Positions 41,340 to 52,679 of a DNA stretch of 64,000 nt are shown here, piece by piece. The stretch spans positions 329,410 through 393,409 of the forward strand of contig CAJNDS010002372.1 in NCBI GenBank assembly GCA_905221605.1. Direction: 5' to 3'. The position numbers and the translations under genes are program-made. The stretch is from Symbiodinium natans (taxonomy: Eukaryota; Sar; Dinophyceae; Suessiales; Symbiodiniaceae). Under the pieces are notes generated by a model. It did not search any database, was not told where the DNA came from, and was given only the letters and a program-made list of their open reading frames with translations. Every line of letters begins with the position of its first letter. The first letter of the stretch is position 1.

Positions 41340-42275
41340 TTCGCGGGGGTGGGGTGTGCGGGGTGACGGTAGAGGGTTGGTGTCGGATTAGGGAGTTGGG
41401 GGTGGAAGGCAGGGGTGGACTGGGGGGCATAGAGATGAAGAAGCGACGAGAGCGGTGAGAGCGGGGGGGCGGTCGGATGGTGCACGATGGTGGGAGGGGG
41501 CAATGATGAGGGCTGGGGAGGGTTGGTGGGAGGGTTAGGGAGTGGGAGTGGGAGAGGGTGGGCGGCTGGCGGAAAGGGCGGCCTGACTCATTTGACCAGC
41601 TCTGGTGAGAGGGTTGGGGCGGAAGGCAGGGTGGAGCGCGGCGGGTGGACAGGGGAGGTGACGGTCGAGGGTTGGTGGAGTTGGGGGCGGAAGGCAGAGG
41701 AGTGATGAGAGCGCGGGCGTGGATTGGAATCCCTCAAACTGGAGATTTGTCAGGGGCGGAGTAGGGGGTAGGGGCCTAGGAGGGAAGGGGGGGTGGGGCG
41801 GGGTGGGGTTTCAGAGTCGAGGCGGCGCGTGGAAGTTGAGGGCAAAGGGTTGGTGTCAGGGAGGGGTGGACTGGGGGCCATAGGGAGGGGGAGTGATGAG
41901 AGCGGTGAGAGCGGTGCAGGGCGGGCTGACTGGAATCCAGAGATTGGTCAGGGCGGAGCAGGGGGGGGGGTGGCGGGGGGTGGTGGGGTGGGGGGGGGGT
42001 GGGGGGGGGGGGGGGGGGTGGGGGGGGGGGAGTGGGTGGGGTGGGGGGGGGGGTTTGTCAGGGGTGAAGGGAGGGGGGGGGATGGGGGGGGTGGGGGGGT
42101 GGGGGAGGGGCGGTGAGGCGGTGAGGAATCCTTCACAGAGATTGGTCAGGGAGGCCTACAGGAGGGGGGGGGTGGGGGGGTGGGGGGGGGGGGTGGGGGG
42201 GGTGGTTGGGGTGGGGGGGTGGGGGGGTGGGGGGGGTGGGGGGGGGGGGGTGGGGGGGCGTGGGGGTGTGTGGTC
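41340..42275 (+). repeat. G-rich degenerate minisatellite ending in almost pure G/T
   Basis: The first 600 bp repeat GTGATGAGAGCGGTGAGAGCG-like and AGATTGGTCAGGG-like blocks at irregular spacing. From 41958 most of the sequence is G-runs of 5-20 broken by single T, with strong potential for G-quadruplexes. Long + strand open frames here are composition artefacts. Confidence 0.75.
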
Positions 42276-42710
42276 GGGCCCTTTAAACCACCTGAATGGA
42301 TGGGGTGTCACTGACGCCGCCCTGCTACCGCTGGGGTCGGCGGATTTCTCAAGGAACCGTAAGGGAAAACTACTAGTATTTATTCCGACCCCTGTATTCG
42401 ACCTCCAAAAAACTCAGGCCGATGAGCCCCCAGCCCGTTCGTGGAATCCCCCCCTTACACAACAAGCGCAGCCTCAGCCGTGCCCAACGGTTTTCCTGGG
42501 ATTCCATTTCAGGTTTAAAGGGCGTTTGAGGGTTTACAGGTTTCAGGCCCCCTTTCCATTACGTACAACAAGCCATGTAAGCCCGAAATACTCCATACCC
42601 CAGACCCGAAACCTTAAACCCATAAATCTACAAACCTAAGCCCTATAATTCCCAGAATGCATATAAACCCTGTAACACCCCCAAGCCCTGAAGCCACTTT
42701 AAGCCCCTAA

Positions 42711-45181
42711 GCCAGCGAGACCCTGAACTATCTACGCATCTTTGTACTCTGGCGAGCTGTCGTAATATCAGGGTCTGTCGGCATGCAGCGTGGTTTAGCT
42801 TGTAGGGTCTTAGGACATTTGCCCGTCAAGGTGTGAAGTAGGGCTTGATTTAAGTTGTGGGGCCTGAACCCGGGTCGATTTCTTGTTCCAGCAGAGCTGT
42901 TGTTTCTGGTACTGTTCCAAAAGGGCCCCACAAAGTAGCCCTAAGCGACCAGGCCAATGTAACCCAAACCCCCAAACCCCCAAGCCCCCAAAACCCTAAA
43001 ACCCTAAAACCCTAACACCCTAAAACCCTAAAACCCTAAAACCCGAAAACCCCCAAGCCCCCAAAACCCTAAAACCCTAAAACCCTAAAACCCTAAAACC
43101 CTAAAACCCTAAAACCCTAAAACCCTAAAACCCTAAAACCCTAAAACCCTAAAACCCTAAAACCCTAAACCCCTAAAAACCCTAAAACCCCAAACCCCTA
43201 AAACCCTAAAACTCCAACACCCGAAGCCCAAGTGGCGGACGCTTCGCCACCCAGGTGTCAGGCCTTGGAAGCAGCCATTGTCCGGTGAACTCGGGTGACA
43301 GTCCCCAGCTGCGGGTTCGGAAGGTTTAGGGGCTGGGCTTCGTAGGGTTTAGGGTTTCAGGGTTTAGGGTTTAGGGTTTAGGGTTTAGGGCTTGAGGCTT
43401 TGGGGGAGACCGGCTTTTGGGCACTGGGGCTTTTGGGACTTGGGCTTAAGGGTGAGGGCTCTATTGTTACAAGGGCTGTTGGGTGCCCCTAGGCCTTTCT
43501 CCTATTCAACTTGCGCAGGTCTTTGGCCGTGTAGAAGGCGATGCTTTAGGTCGGGTTTTCGGGCTTGAGGCTTGAGGCCTTAACTCAGGGACTTCTTCTC
43601 AAGAATGCCTGAACCCCAAGCCGCCAAACCCTACAGTGTAGTCGTACAGGTCGTACACGCCCCAAGCCACGAAATCCCAAGGTGCCAGCGCCTTCATCAT
43701 GCGTGCCGCCATGGCCACGAAGGCCCTTTCAAAGCAGCAACATTGTCCAAATCCCCCAAATCCCCCTAAGCCCTAAACCTTCAACTCCATCCGAAAGCCC
43801 ATCCGACGCCTGAAGCCTAAACGGTGAACCCCCTATCGCCCTAAAGCCTTCCTCAAGGCAAAGCTCCCAATCTCGGGTTTATATTTCAAGCTTCAGGGGT
43901 TTATCAGGTTTAGGGTTTAGGGTTTATAGGGTTTATAGGGTTTATAGGGTTTATAGGGTTTATAGGGTTTATAGGGTTTATAGGGTTTATAGGGTTTATA
44001 GGGTTTATAGGGTTTATAGGGTTTACAGGGTTTATAGGGTTTATAGGGTTTATAGGGTTTATAGGGTTTATAGGGTTTAGGGTTTATAGGGTTTATAGGG
44101 TTTATAGGGTTTATAGGGTTTATAGGGTTTATAGGGTTTGTAGGGTTTATAGGGTTTATAGGGTTTATAGGGTTTATAGGGTTTATAGGGTTTATAGGGT
44201 TTATAGGTTTTATAGGGTTTATAGGTTTTATAGGGTTTATAGGGTTTATAGGGTTTATAGGGTTTATAGGGTTTATAGGGTTTATAGGGTTTAGGGTTTA
44301 TAGGGCTTAGGGTTTGACACTTCTAAGGCTAAACGGCAAGGTTTTTGGACTTAGGATTTCCGGTTCAGGAGACCCCACGAAGACCCTTCCCAGGCGGGCG
44401 CAGTGCCTTCCGCCGCAGCGCCAACCAGCCCCAATCTGGCGCGGATGCCGCACGTTCGGGGGCTCAACTGTTTGGCGGTTTTTCCGGTTCCCTAAGCCCC
44501 AAACCACTAACCCTGAACCCTAGAGCCCCTAAACCCTAAACCCCTCAAGCATAAACCCATTGAGTTTCTTCTCTTGGGGTTTGGGCTGTAGGATTCTTGG
44601 GAAAATTGGGGTTACATAGGGTTGTCGGGTCTTACCTTTAGCTGCAAACCGCACAATTACTGTATGTGGTCTATACCACCTCAAACCCTAAACCCCAAAT
44701 ATCCTAAAGCCAAGTCGCAAAAACAAGTAGCTGCGGAGGTGTGTTGTGCTCCTGTGGCTTCGTGAGTCTTAGTATGGGGGGGGGGGGGGGGCGGGGCAAG
44801 CCCCAGTTCTTTTGTCGAGCGGGCAGATGGGGGGGTCCTTCGAGGGCTTTTGGGGTTTTGGGTTTTGGGTTTAGGGTTTAGGATTTAGAGCTTAGGGTTT
44901 AGGGTTTAGAGTTCAGGGATTGGGTTTAGGGCTCAGGAGCATCCGGCGAGCCGATGTGAGAAGCCCACCATTTGCAAAGTGCCCCAAGGCAGAAGGACCT
45001 TTTGGTACAGAACCCAAGGGCATAAGCAAGAACATAGCTTGTATTGTGGGTTTAGGGTTTAGGGTTTAGGGTTTAGGGTTTAGGGTTTAGGGTTTAGGGT
45101 TTCTAAAGGGTGTGTGCTGTGGCTATATCCGGACCAACGGAGACCAACGGATTTTGCACATGCTTGAAGCAGGGTTGCTAA
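42711..45181 (+). CDS. Multi-exon gene of unknown function, stop at 45179-45181
   Basis: Exons: ~42711-42836 (LNYLRIFVLWRAVVISGSVG), 42892-42934 (SCCFWYCSKRAP), an exon at ~43232-43323 with two possible readings, 43519-43549 (VFGRVEGDAL), 43682-43744 (ASAFIMRAAMATKALSKQQH), 44394-44486 (GRSAFRRSANQPQSGADAA), 44715-44761 (AKTSSCGGVLCSCGF, donor GTGAGT), 44807-44855, 44937-45049 (CEKPTICKVPQGRRTFWYR) and 45109-45181 (AISGPTETNGFCTCLKQGC, TAA). From 43519 to the stop all phases fit (1, 1, 1, 0, 0, 2). The protein is Cys- and basic-rich, with a possible membrane segment in its first exon here. Introns hold the 8-bp and 9-bp telomere-repeat variants. No family recognised. Confidence 0.5.
42967..43213 (+). 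repeat. 8-bp telomere-repeat variant array (AAAACCCT)
   Basis: About 27 units with one extra A compared with CCCTAAA. The central part is nearly perfect, which indicates expansion of the variant itself. Confidence 0.9.
43907..44312 (+). repeat. 9-bp telomere-repeat variant array (TTTATAGGG)
   Basis: About 42 units of TTTATAGGG with rare TTTACAGGG, TTTGTAGGG and plain TTTAGGG units at the ends. It occupies the intron between exons 43682-43744 and 44394-44486. Confidence 0.92.
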
Positions 45182-45261
45182 AGCTGAGAGAGCCTAAACG
45201 AAACCCTATGAACTCCATAAACCCTTAACCCTAAATAAGCCAACAACGTGCCAACCCCCCC

Positions 45262-46131
45262 CCCCCACATCGAATTCATCCGTCGTGCTTCGAACGCAAC
45301 ATGTCGTCTACATAGCCTCCATCGCGAGAAAGGCTTTAGGCGACTTGGGGTGACTCTGAAAATACAAATGCCCTTAGGGGTTAGGGGTTCTTGGGCTACA
45401 GATGCAGGACAACGTAGAATGGGGCAACCAAACAACACGACGTCAAGAAGCCGTAGCCGGATCGTTCCTCAACCCTAAAACCCACAGCCCCGGCCATTCA
45501 GGCTTAGGGTCTGTCTTACGCCAAACGCCCCAAAGCCCGGCCCCGAATCATGAAGCAAACTCCGAACACAAGGCCCACCATCATCACGCCCACCACTACA
45601 CCCACTGAGCCTCGGAGCCGCAGGCAGCCGCTTAAGCTTTCGTGTTTGCGCTTGGAGGGCCCTCGGATTTGCGGCTTGCTCTTCAAAAAATGGGATCAGC
45701 AATGGTTGGAAGGTTGAGGCAATCCGGGTGCAAGGGATCGCTTGCAGACCATGGCGTTGAGGGCCGACCAGTTGTGCTCACAAGTATCGACCATGCAACC
45801 CTAAATGGGTCTAAATCGTAAACCCTAAGCCCTGAACCATGCTGACCGGGCCGATGAAAACCCGAACCGAGGCACCCCGAAACCGCAGGGAGTTCGAGCG
45901 CATTGGGGGTGTAGGTTTGAGGGTTTAGGGCTTTCAGAGTCTCCACACGTCGTCGCTGCATGGCGCGTGCTTTCAGATCTCACGAAACCCCCAGCGCCAC
46001 AAACCCTAAACACTTACACCCTAAACTCTAGACGTTGTGTGCAGGCCGCCACAGATCCGTTTTTGCTGAGCCTAGGCTCGGCACGAAAAATGCTCACTCG
46101 GTGCTCTGTTCCAGTCAGCCATCTGGCCTAG
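45262..46131 (+). CDS. Exon-like segments with terminal exon at 46045-46131
   Basis: A frame at ~45265-45385 reads EFIRRASNATCRLHSLHREK. Around 45660-45712 two frames are open before donor GTTGAGG. ~45750-45789 reads HGVEGRPVVLT before GTATCG. A clear last exon, 46045-46131, follows GTGCAG and reads DPFLLSLGSARKMLTRCSV to TAG. The segments may belong to one small gene, but phases were not fixed. Confidence 0.35.
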
Positions 46132-46700
46132 CACATCAGAAGCACGCCAAGGCAGCTTGGTGCCAAAAAGGGGCTCGTTGATTTGTGGCTTAGCTAGCAA
46201 CCCTCCCCCACCCCCCACTGTTGTTTGTGCTTGTGTAGTTCTGCCATGTTACCACCACCATGCTGGTGTGCGTGTCGAAACTAGAAATGAGGATGACTTC
46301 TCGAGTTATGGTGGTCATGCAACAGCATGCTCGATGCTACTGCAGCTTTTGCACAACTCTGAGCTTTGGGTGTAGGATTCACGGTGGTCTTCAGCCACCA
46401 AGCTTCTGTTGAGCTTGTTCCTGGATTCTTTTCTTCCGTGCGTTTCGGCTTTGGTGCCAGTGCTTGCCTCTTGCTGTGTCGCTACGTTTGGTTAATTCTG
46501 TTACCCATCTATCGCCAAATGAGGCTGGAAATGGCAGAAACGGATGCCCTGTGTGTAGGGTTTTCGGGGTGCCTGGTTCCAGAATTCCTTAACAAGCCCG
46601 ATGGACATTCTCGAAACTAGGGGTCCCGTTTTGGGGGGTCCCTTGTCAAGGAGGTGCCGACTATCTGGGAGACCCAAATTTAGATAGGGACCCAATTAAG
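46132..46700 (+). other. Unique sequence, possible membrane-protein frame
   Basis: Free of telomere-type units. A + frame ending TAG at 46618-46620 contains a hydrophobic stretch (ACLLLCRYVWLILLPIY) followed by MRLEMAETDALCVGF. Its start is unclear. It could be an exon or the intergenic spacer after 46131. Confidence 0.3.
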
Positions 46701-46710
46701 AGAACTACCC

Positions 46711-47025
46711 TTGCAGAGTAGGACTTGCAGCCAACAAGTCTTCTGGAGAGTCGAAGTCCTATCGCCTCATCCGTTGTGGCTCAGGAGGACGCCACACTGT
46801 GGAGTTTCAGTTGAGGATTGTTTCCGCGTAGCCCAGAGAAAGCTTGTTACTATCTTGGCGTCGACTGTACCCAGCCGCTCCCAAGCAAGCCCTCCCGCAA
46901 ACCTTCACCCGGAACTTCACCCCTCACTTCCCTCAGTCCTCACTGTGGACAGTGTGGACTACGATTATGCACTGGCATCTTCCTGGTTTTGTTGTGTTCT
47001 TCGCTCCCCGCCGACGGGGACATAG
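46711..47025 (+). CDS. Unknown frame, 104 codons
   Basis: An open frame with coding-like composition: PLWLRRTPHCGVSVEDC, RKLVTILASTVPSRS, then VDSVDYDYALASSWFC to TAG at 47023-47025. The first codon is not an ATG, so this would be an exon entered from an AG acceptor near 46725. No family recognised. Confidence 0.35.
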   Translation: MQSRTCSQQVFWRVEVLSPHPLWLRRTPHCGVSVEDCFRVAQRKLVTILASTVPSRSQASPPANLHPELHPSLPSVLTVDSVDYDYALASSWFCCVLRSPPTGT

Positions 47026-47279
47026 CCATCGATTGCCAACCCTGGCGCAGCCAAACATCATGTCGAGGACGGGTTTCGGGAGTTTACAAGGATTCCCTAA
47101 GCCCAAAACCCAAAACCAAGCAAAGCCCAAAGATCCGAAATCTCAAGCCCGAATCCACAAAGACACTGAGTGCAAGGCATTTCTGCCCCTAGACCTCTAG
47201 ACCTCAACCCTTCTCTAAGGTGCTTCCCGGGTAGCCGGACCCCCAAAATCCTCCAACCCGGAACGGAAAGATGAGATGA

Positions 47280-47547
47280 AGCAGTCCCCTCACCTCCCCC
47301 CTCCCCCCTCCCCTCCCTCCCCCCTCCCCCCTCCCCCCCTCCCCCCTCCCCCACTCCCCCCTCCCCCCCCCTCCCCCCTCCCCCCTCCCCCCTCCCCCCT
47401 CCCCCCCCCCCTCCCCCCTCCCCCCTCCCCCCTCCCCCTCCCGCCCCTCCCCCCCTCCCCCCTCCCCCCCGCCCCCCCCCCCCTCCCCCCTCCCCCCTCC
47501 CCCCTCCCCCCTCCCCCTCCCCCCTCCCCCTCCCCCCTCCCCCCCCC
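47280..47547 (+). repeat. C-rich tract (CCCCCCT repeats)
   Basis: About 260 bp of C-runs of 4-12 separated by single T, G or A. Frames through it encode only Pro or, on the other strand, Gly. It can form G-quadruplexes on the - strand. Confidence 0.9.
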
Positions 47548-47716
47548 ACAAAAAAGACAAAGCCCTAAAGACTCTTGCAATCCTGTAAGCCCTAAAAAAT
47601 CCCCGAAGCCCTAAGCCCCAAGAGGTTCGACCCTGATCCCTAAACCCTAAACCCTAAACCCTAAGCCCTAAACTCTCAACCTTAAGCCCTAAAGAAACCC
47701 TCCTTCTCCATGGGAG

Positions 47717-48786
47717 GACCCCAAGGGTCGGCTGCTTTTCGACGCCTTGGCCCACCTCGGCCGAGGCACCCACCACCAGGCGGAGGGCATTTTCTTGGAT
47801 TTGTGTAGGTTTTAGAGTTGAGGGTCTTAGGGTGTTAGAGTTTTAGGGTGTTAGGGTGTTAGGGTTTAGGGTTCAGGGTTTCAGTTTGTGTTGTGGGGTT
47901 TAGGGTTTTTATCGTTTAGGGTGTTGCCTTAGTTTTTAGTTTTGGGCTTTAGGGTTTGTGTCGTTTTCGCGGCTCAGGGCCCAAAACTTTGTGCTCAAAC
48001 ACGCCCTAGACCCTAAGCCCTGAATCCTAAACCCTAAGCCCGTGCGATCACAACACGCCCTACATCTTAAGTCCAAGACACACACACCCCCTAAGCAAAA
48101 GCCAGAGGGTTATTCGATGTTCTTGAGTCGGGGGTGTGAGCTGCAGGCTTGACATCTGAAAGGGTTGGGGGGTTGCTGTTTAGGGTTGAGAGTGGTTTGG
48201 GGTGTAGGGTCGAGAATAGCAGGTCCAGACCCTAAACCCAGAACCCCAAACCCCCAAATCCTAAGCCTGGCTGAAGTCCTCTGCATCCAGAGTTTTTTAG
48301 AAGCTTTTGGTGGGTGACGGTTTGGGTTTCAGAACACAGGGAAGGTCAATGGAGACACAGGCCCTATGTGCCCCTACAAGCCCTAGACCCGTCTGTTCCC
48401 CGAACGGCGGGTGGTTTTGGGGTTTCGAGTTCAAGTCAGCCCTGTGGTTCTGGGATGTGGATTTGAGCGTCGAAGTTTGGCGACAGTTTGGAGGTATGGC
48501 CGCTCAAGGGGGGTTTCTGGATCCCTCTAAGGCCCCCAAGACACCCCCAAACCTCCCCAACCACCGAAAACCCCAAAGCCCTAAACCCTAAACCCAAAAC
48601 CCTAAGCCCGAACCCCTAAACCCTAAACCCTTACCACCAAAACCCCCAAACCCTACGCTCCCAAAGCCGCATCTCTAGGCGCTGGGTGCAAACCCCACTC
48701 CTGCTCACGGGCTTCCACCGCGGGGACTTGAAGGACTTGTGTGGGGGTGTCCGATTTCGCCCCAAGAAAGTCTCCACACCGACGTC
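47717..48786 (+). CDS. Exon cluster of unknown function
   Basis: 47717-47804 (DPKGRLLFDALAHLGRG...EGIFLDL) ends before GTAGGT. ~48340-48520 is open with METQALCAPTSPRPVC and FWDVDLSVEVWRQFGG. 48667-48786 (RRWVQTPLLLTGFHRGDLK, then CGGVRFRPKK) ends before GTAAAC. Acceptors are AG. The exons are coding-like but cannot be tied into one chain. Degenerate CCCTAAA and AGGGTGTT units lie between them. Confidence 0.4.
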
Positions 48787-48984
48787 GTAAACCCTCAGCC
48801 CGAAACCCTATAAACACAAAAGCCAACTAGAAGTCCTTCAACCCAAGATACATGAAGCTAAACACTTCCATAAACCTTGTGGATCACTGGGGGCATTGTT
48901 CCATATCGTGGGTGCTGTGGGTCAGTTGTAGTTGAGTCCGAAGAGTTTTGGGTAGACGGCGGGTAGGGAAGGTTCTCACGCCAG

Positions 48985-49290
48985 CTGATGGTTTGCAGAC
49001 TTGGGGGGGAGGCTTTGCGTCTTCAGCCCGTCGGGAGTTTCCACCCCACATCCTAAATCCAAACCATAAACCCCTGAACCTGAAGTACCCAACACACCCA
49101 TTCTCTGAACCCTAAACCCTAAACCCTCAACCCCAAACCCTAAACCCGAAAAGTGCTCCCGAGTCACCTCGCCTGAGTCGAAAACAAAGCCATTCAAGTC
49201 AGAAACACCTCCGACCCAACGTCGAAAGCAGAAAGGACCTTCCCAGAGCCCCAGAAGTCCCGAAAGCTCATGGTCTCGGATGTGCTAGGG
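48985..49290 (+). CDS. Exon-like segments
   Basis: Two frames are open after CGCCAG at 48981. ~49155-49285 reads SPRLSRKQSHSSQKHL, then VESRKDLPRAPEVPKAHG. Linkage is unknown. Confidence 0.3.
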
Positions 49291-49938
49291 TTTAGGATTT
49301 TCGGGCCTTGGGGTTGTAGGGTTGACAGTTGTAGGGTGGAGGGTTTGACACCCCTCAAGAGATACCCTGGAAGTCCTAAACAGCTTATGGTCCCGGTAGG
49401 GCTTGGGGTTCAGGATTTTGGGTTTGGGGTATAGTGGTTGGGGTTTGGGGTTTAGGGTTTAGGCTTTAAAACTTTCATCATTTTGGAACTTACGTCATGC
49501 GCTCCTGCTTCGCGCATGCAGGGTTCCAGGGCCTATGAGGTTTGGTGTCACAGGGGTAGAAAGGGCTTCGAGGTTCATGACTTCAAGGCTTCGTGGCATG
49601 GCTGCTAGGCGTATTCCTGGTTTCAGGATCTTAAAGGCTTCAGGTTTTGAATGGCAAGCTCAATTCCTGTTTCCCGCTGTTTTCTGACTCGCACGGTTTT
49701 GTTTTCTGATTCGTGCTGCTTGTTTTCTGACTCGTTTTTTTTGTGTTCAGAAACGGTCCATCCTGTTTTTTGACTCATTTTCACAACTCGCCCGTCCCTG
49801 AGGACTTGAGGTTTCATCTCAAACCCTACACCCTTTAACCCCATCAGGGCAGAACCCTTGACCCTAACCCGTAGAGGGTTTAGGGTTAAACAGAGTGTAA
49901 ACACCAGAGGCCACAAACCAGCTTTTGTTTTCGGGCAG

Positions 49939-50154
49939 GAACTGGGTGCTGCCGTCCTCGCCACAATCGTCACCCGTCAGGCCACACCACCGGGTGGGAT
50001 GAAGGGGTTGGGGGGTGGGAGGAGGGGGGGGGGGGGGGGGGGGGGGGGGAATGCCTGATTAGGGTTTCGGGTTTAGGGTGAGTCCTTTTCCTGGGGTGTT
50101 CGATTCCTGCAGATATCTTTGGGGGCTGCTGTGTTGATGGTGAGCCTTGTCACC
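49939..50154 (+). CDS. Two in-phase exons of an unknown gene
   Basis: 49939-~49993 reads ELGAAVLATIVTRQATPP and ends in phase 1. 50113-50154 continues IFGGCCVDGEPCH before donor GTAAGA. The short intron holds a run of about 23 G (50027-50049). Confidence 0.45.
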
Positions 50155-50790
50155 GTAAGAACTCACCAACCTTGCATGGCTGGGGCCCTCGCCACACCTT
50201 AAGCCTCAAGCAAGTTCGGTTGGGTTTTTCTTTTGTGTTATGCGCGTGCACCGACATATAAAGCAGTCTGAGATAATATGGTGAAACAGAATACAATCTC
50301 ATATGTCACGTTGTAACTAGTCTGTACACACCTACAGATATACACATTCTGATGCCGTTTACTGTCTATGGTGTTTGCGATCGCCTGCCGAGGTTGTGTT
50401 TGGGCCTTTGAGTTCTGCCCAGGTGGAGTTTGGTCTAAACCCCTCCTCAACTCCTGACCTCAAAAACCCTAAACCCTAAACCCTAAACCCTAAAACCCTA
50501 AACCCTAAACCCTAAAACCCTAAACCCATTTAACTTGAACGGGTCTGGGACCTCGGTGGTCGGGGGCAGCTTGCCCTCGGGGCCTTAGGGGTTTAGGCCC
50601 CGGCCCCAAAAGCAGCAAAGCCAGACTGGGCCCGAAGGCCTCAAAAGCCCTAGACCTGAAGCCAAGACCGAAACCTTGGGATCCCCAAACATGGGGTTCA
50701 GGGTTCAGGGTGCAGAGTTTTAGGGTTTCGGGTTTAGGGTTCAGGGTTTAGGGAAGTTTCGCGTTTCTTGGCCAAACTCTTCTCGCCAGG
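50155..50790 (+). other. Intron or spacer, no gene fixed
   Basis: AT-richer unique sequence (50220-50400), a CCCTAAA array (50463-50530) and degenerate units follow. An exon-like piece at 50791-50848 reads DMQAAKSHFPQAAGKATR before donor GTCAGT. Confidence 0.3.
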
Positions 50791-50879
50791 CTACGACATG
50801 CAAGCAGCGAAATCGCACTTTCCGCAGGCTGCTGGGAAAGCTACACGGTCAGTTGCCATGTTAGTATGATAATAGTTAT

Positions 50880-51185
50880 TCTTGTTGTTGTTCTTCTTCC
50901 TTACTACTCATCTTCTTATTTGTGCTACGAATCTTATTATTCATATGTTTTCTTATGCTTTTCCTCTTATGAATCTTAATCTTGCTCTTGTTCTGATTCC
51001 TTTTTCTTCTTCTTATCATCACCAACAATGTGTTCATTGTCATAGCTTTTTTTACTATTTTATGGTTGTTGTCCTTGCAACTGTTTTTGTTATCGAGATA
51101 GTTGCAGTTGTTATCATGCTTATCATTGAGAGTCTCATTGTTGCTTTAGCTGTCGTTTTTTTTGTTGTTGTGGTTGCTTTTGGGG
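50880..51185 (+). repeat. T/TTC/GTT-rich low-complexity island
   Basis: About 300 bp of CTT, TTG and ATT-rich sequence, unlike its surroundings. A 100-codon hydrophobic frame across it follows from composition and is not taken as a gene. Confidence 0.6.
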
Positions 51186-51592
51186 AGGAGGGAAGGAACC
51201 CATGTCGCCATGTTAAGCCTTGTCTTCGCTGGAGTTTAGGGCTCGGTGGTTTGGGGGATTGTGGTAAAAGGTCCGCAATTTAGGGTTTAGGGATTTGAGT
51301 TCAAGGTCCGGAGCTGTAGGGTTTAGGGATTTAGAGTTTTCGGGTCTGGAGTGCAAGGCAGTGTAAGGGTCTAAGAAAACCCAAAGCCCCAAGACCCCCA
51401 CATGCGTGGGGCTTTCAGTTCTCCACGTCTCGGCTGCGAAAGGTCTCGGCTTGAGGTTATCTGGTACCCTAACCCCTAAATCACGTGCGACCCATCAGGG
51501 TTTAGGGTTTAAGGTTTAGGGTTGAGGGTTTAGGGTTGAGGAGTCCGGAGGGCGCAAGTTAGTTTGCTATCCGTGAGAGCTTGTTTCAGGCC

Positions 51593-51854
51593 TTGTTCCC
51601 TGTCCAAGCAGAACCTACTGGCTATGTACTCCAAGCCCTAAGACCTATAGGCCCTGGAACCTCAATCCAGGATCCTAAACACGAAGCCCTAAGACCTTAC
51701 GTAAATTTCAAGGAGGAGCTGAGCCTCCCCTTTTGGCTTTACGGCCGAGAGCTTCAAGCCTTAAACCCAAACCCTAAGCCCACAAGCCTTCTTGGGCTCA
51801 GATGTCGCGACCCGACAAGATCGGACTCGGCCCGACGGCTCAGAGTTTTAGGTT
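51593..51854 (+). CDS. Exon cluster of unknown function, possible stop at 51852-51854
   Basis: After GTTTCAG at 51586-51592 the frame reads ALFPVQAEPTGYVLQALRP and YVNFKEELSLPFWLYGREL. A second piece after GGCTCAG (~51800) reads VATRQDRTRPDGSEF to TAG. The linkage is not proven. Confidence 0.4.
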
Positions 51855-52029
51855 TTCAGAAACAGGGGTTTACTAGGGTTTAGGGTTAAAGTTTAGGGCT
51901 TCAGGCTTAGGGGGTTTAGGGTCTATAGTGGGGTGTGGTTCGGGGGTACACCATATACATACGTATATGTATAAGAAGGATGTTCGAGAATGGTCAGGGC
52001 CTTCAAAAATCATCCTCCTTTTGGGGGAC

Positions 52030-52256
52030 CTACCGTGTTCAAATGGCACCCGGCTTTTGGTGGACCCAGCGTGCTCAACTAGCATCCTGCTGTTGGGGAA
52101 ACCAGCATGTAAACCAGCGTGTTCCACTTGCACCTCGCTTTTGGAGTATCCAGCGTGTTCAACTAGCACCCTGCTCTTGCGGAAGTCAGCGTGTTCAAAT
52201 GGCACCTTGCTTTTGCGGAAACCAGTGTGTTCGACTAGCACCCTGCTTTTGCGGAA
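52030..52256 (+). repeat. ~39-bp minisatellite, about six copies
   Basis: The unit is approximately AGCGTGTTCAACTAGCACC, then CTGCTTTTGCGGAAACC. It is open in two + frames, so it could be translated, but no protein is recognised. Confidence 0.75.
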
Positions 52257-52367
52257 AACTCCCCCCTCAACTCCTTCGGCTACTAAACCCGAGGCGGAGT
52301 GTTCCCTGGATATTGCTCCCTTTTCGGGTTCCTTGGGCTCCTTCTTGTAGCCAGAAGTTCAAGAGAG

Positions 52368-52679
52368 ACCATGATTTTGGGAGCTGCGCAAGAGAGAACT
52401 GCCCAGGTGGAAGATTTGGGAATTGGGGTTAGAGGGAAGTGTTGGCATCATCCGGACCAACCTCTTGTAGCCCATGGCCACCTATCTGATTTGTGCGCAA
52501 TCCCTCCCTCAATGACTACTCGAGATAAGGCAAGGGCTGCGTCTGGGGTAGCACGATGTATTGTTCACTTTGTTGTTGTTGACTCTTGCGGGAGCCGCGA
52601 GCAGCTCAACAGCGAGCATGACGAGTGTTCCACGTGTTTTTTAAAGGTGGGGGATCTTGTTGCAATGGCTGTTCTTTAA
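52368..52679 (+). CDS. Unknown protein, 103 aa
   Basis: The ATG at 52368 opens MILGAAQERTAQVEDLG, a His/Cys-containing part (CWHHPDQPLVAHGHLSDLC) and IVHFVVVDSCGSREQL, ending with TAA at 52677-52679. The frame is open upstream of the ATG through a hydrophobic stretch (FGFLGLLLVA), so the ATG may be internal to an exon. It lies in a unique stretch that leads into the RCC1-like gene. No family recognised. Confidence 0.35.
   Translation, partial: TMILGAAQERTAQVEDLGIGVRGKCWHHPDQPLVAHGHLSDLCAIPPSMTTRDKARAASGVARCIVHFVVVDSCGSREQLNSEHDECSTCFLKVGDLVAMAVL

Noticed and set aside
41893-42639. 248-codon Gly/Trp/Val-rich frame
   Set aside because: It runs through the G tract; codons are GGG and GTG by composition only.
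47097-47614. Poly-Pro and poly-Gly frames on both strands
   Set aside because: Produced by the C-rich tract at 47280-47547; no domain, no start context.
50882-51283. 133-codon hydrophobic frame suggesting a membrane protein
   Set aside because: T-rich low-complexity DNA gives Phe, Val, Leu and Ile in any frame; no start or splice support.
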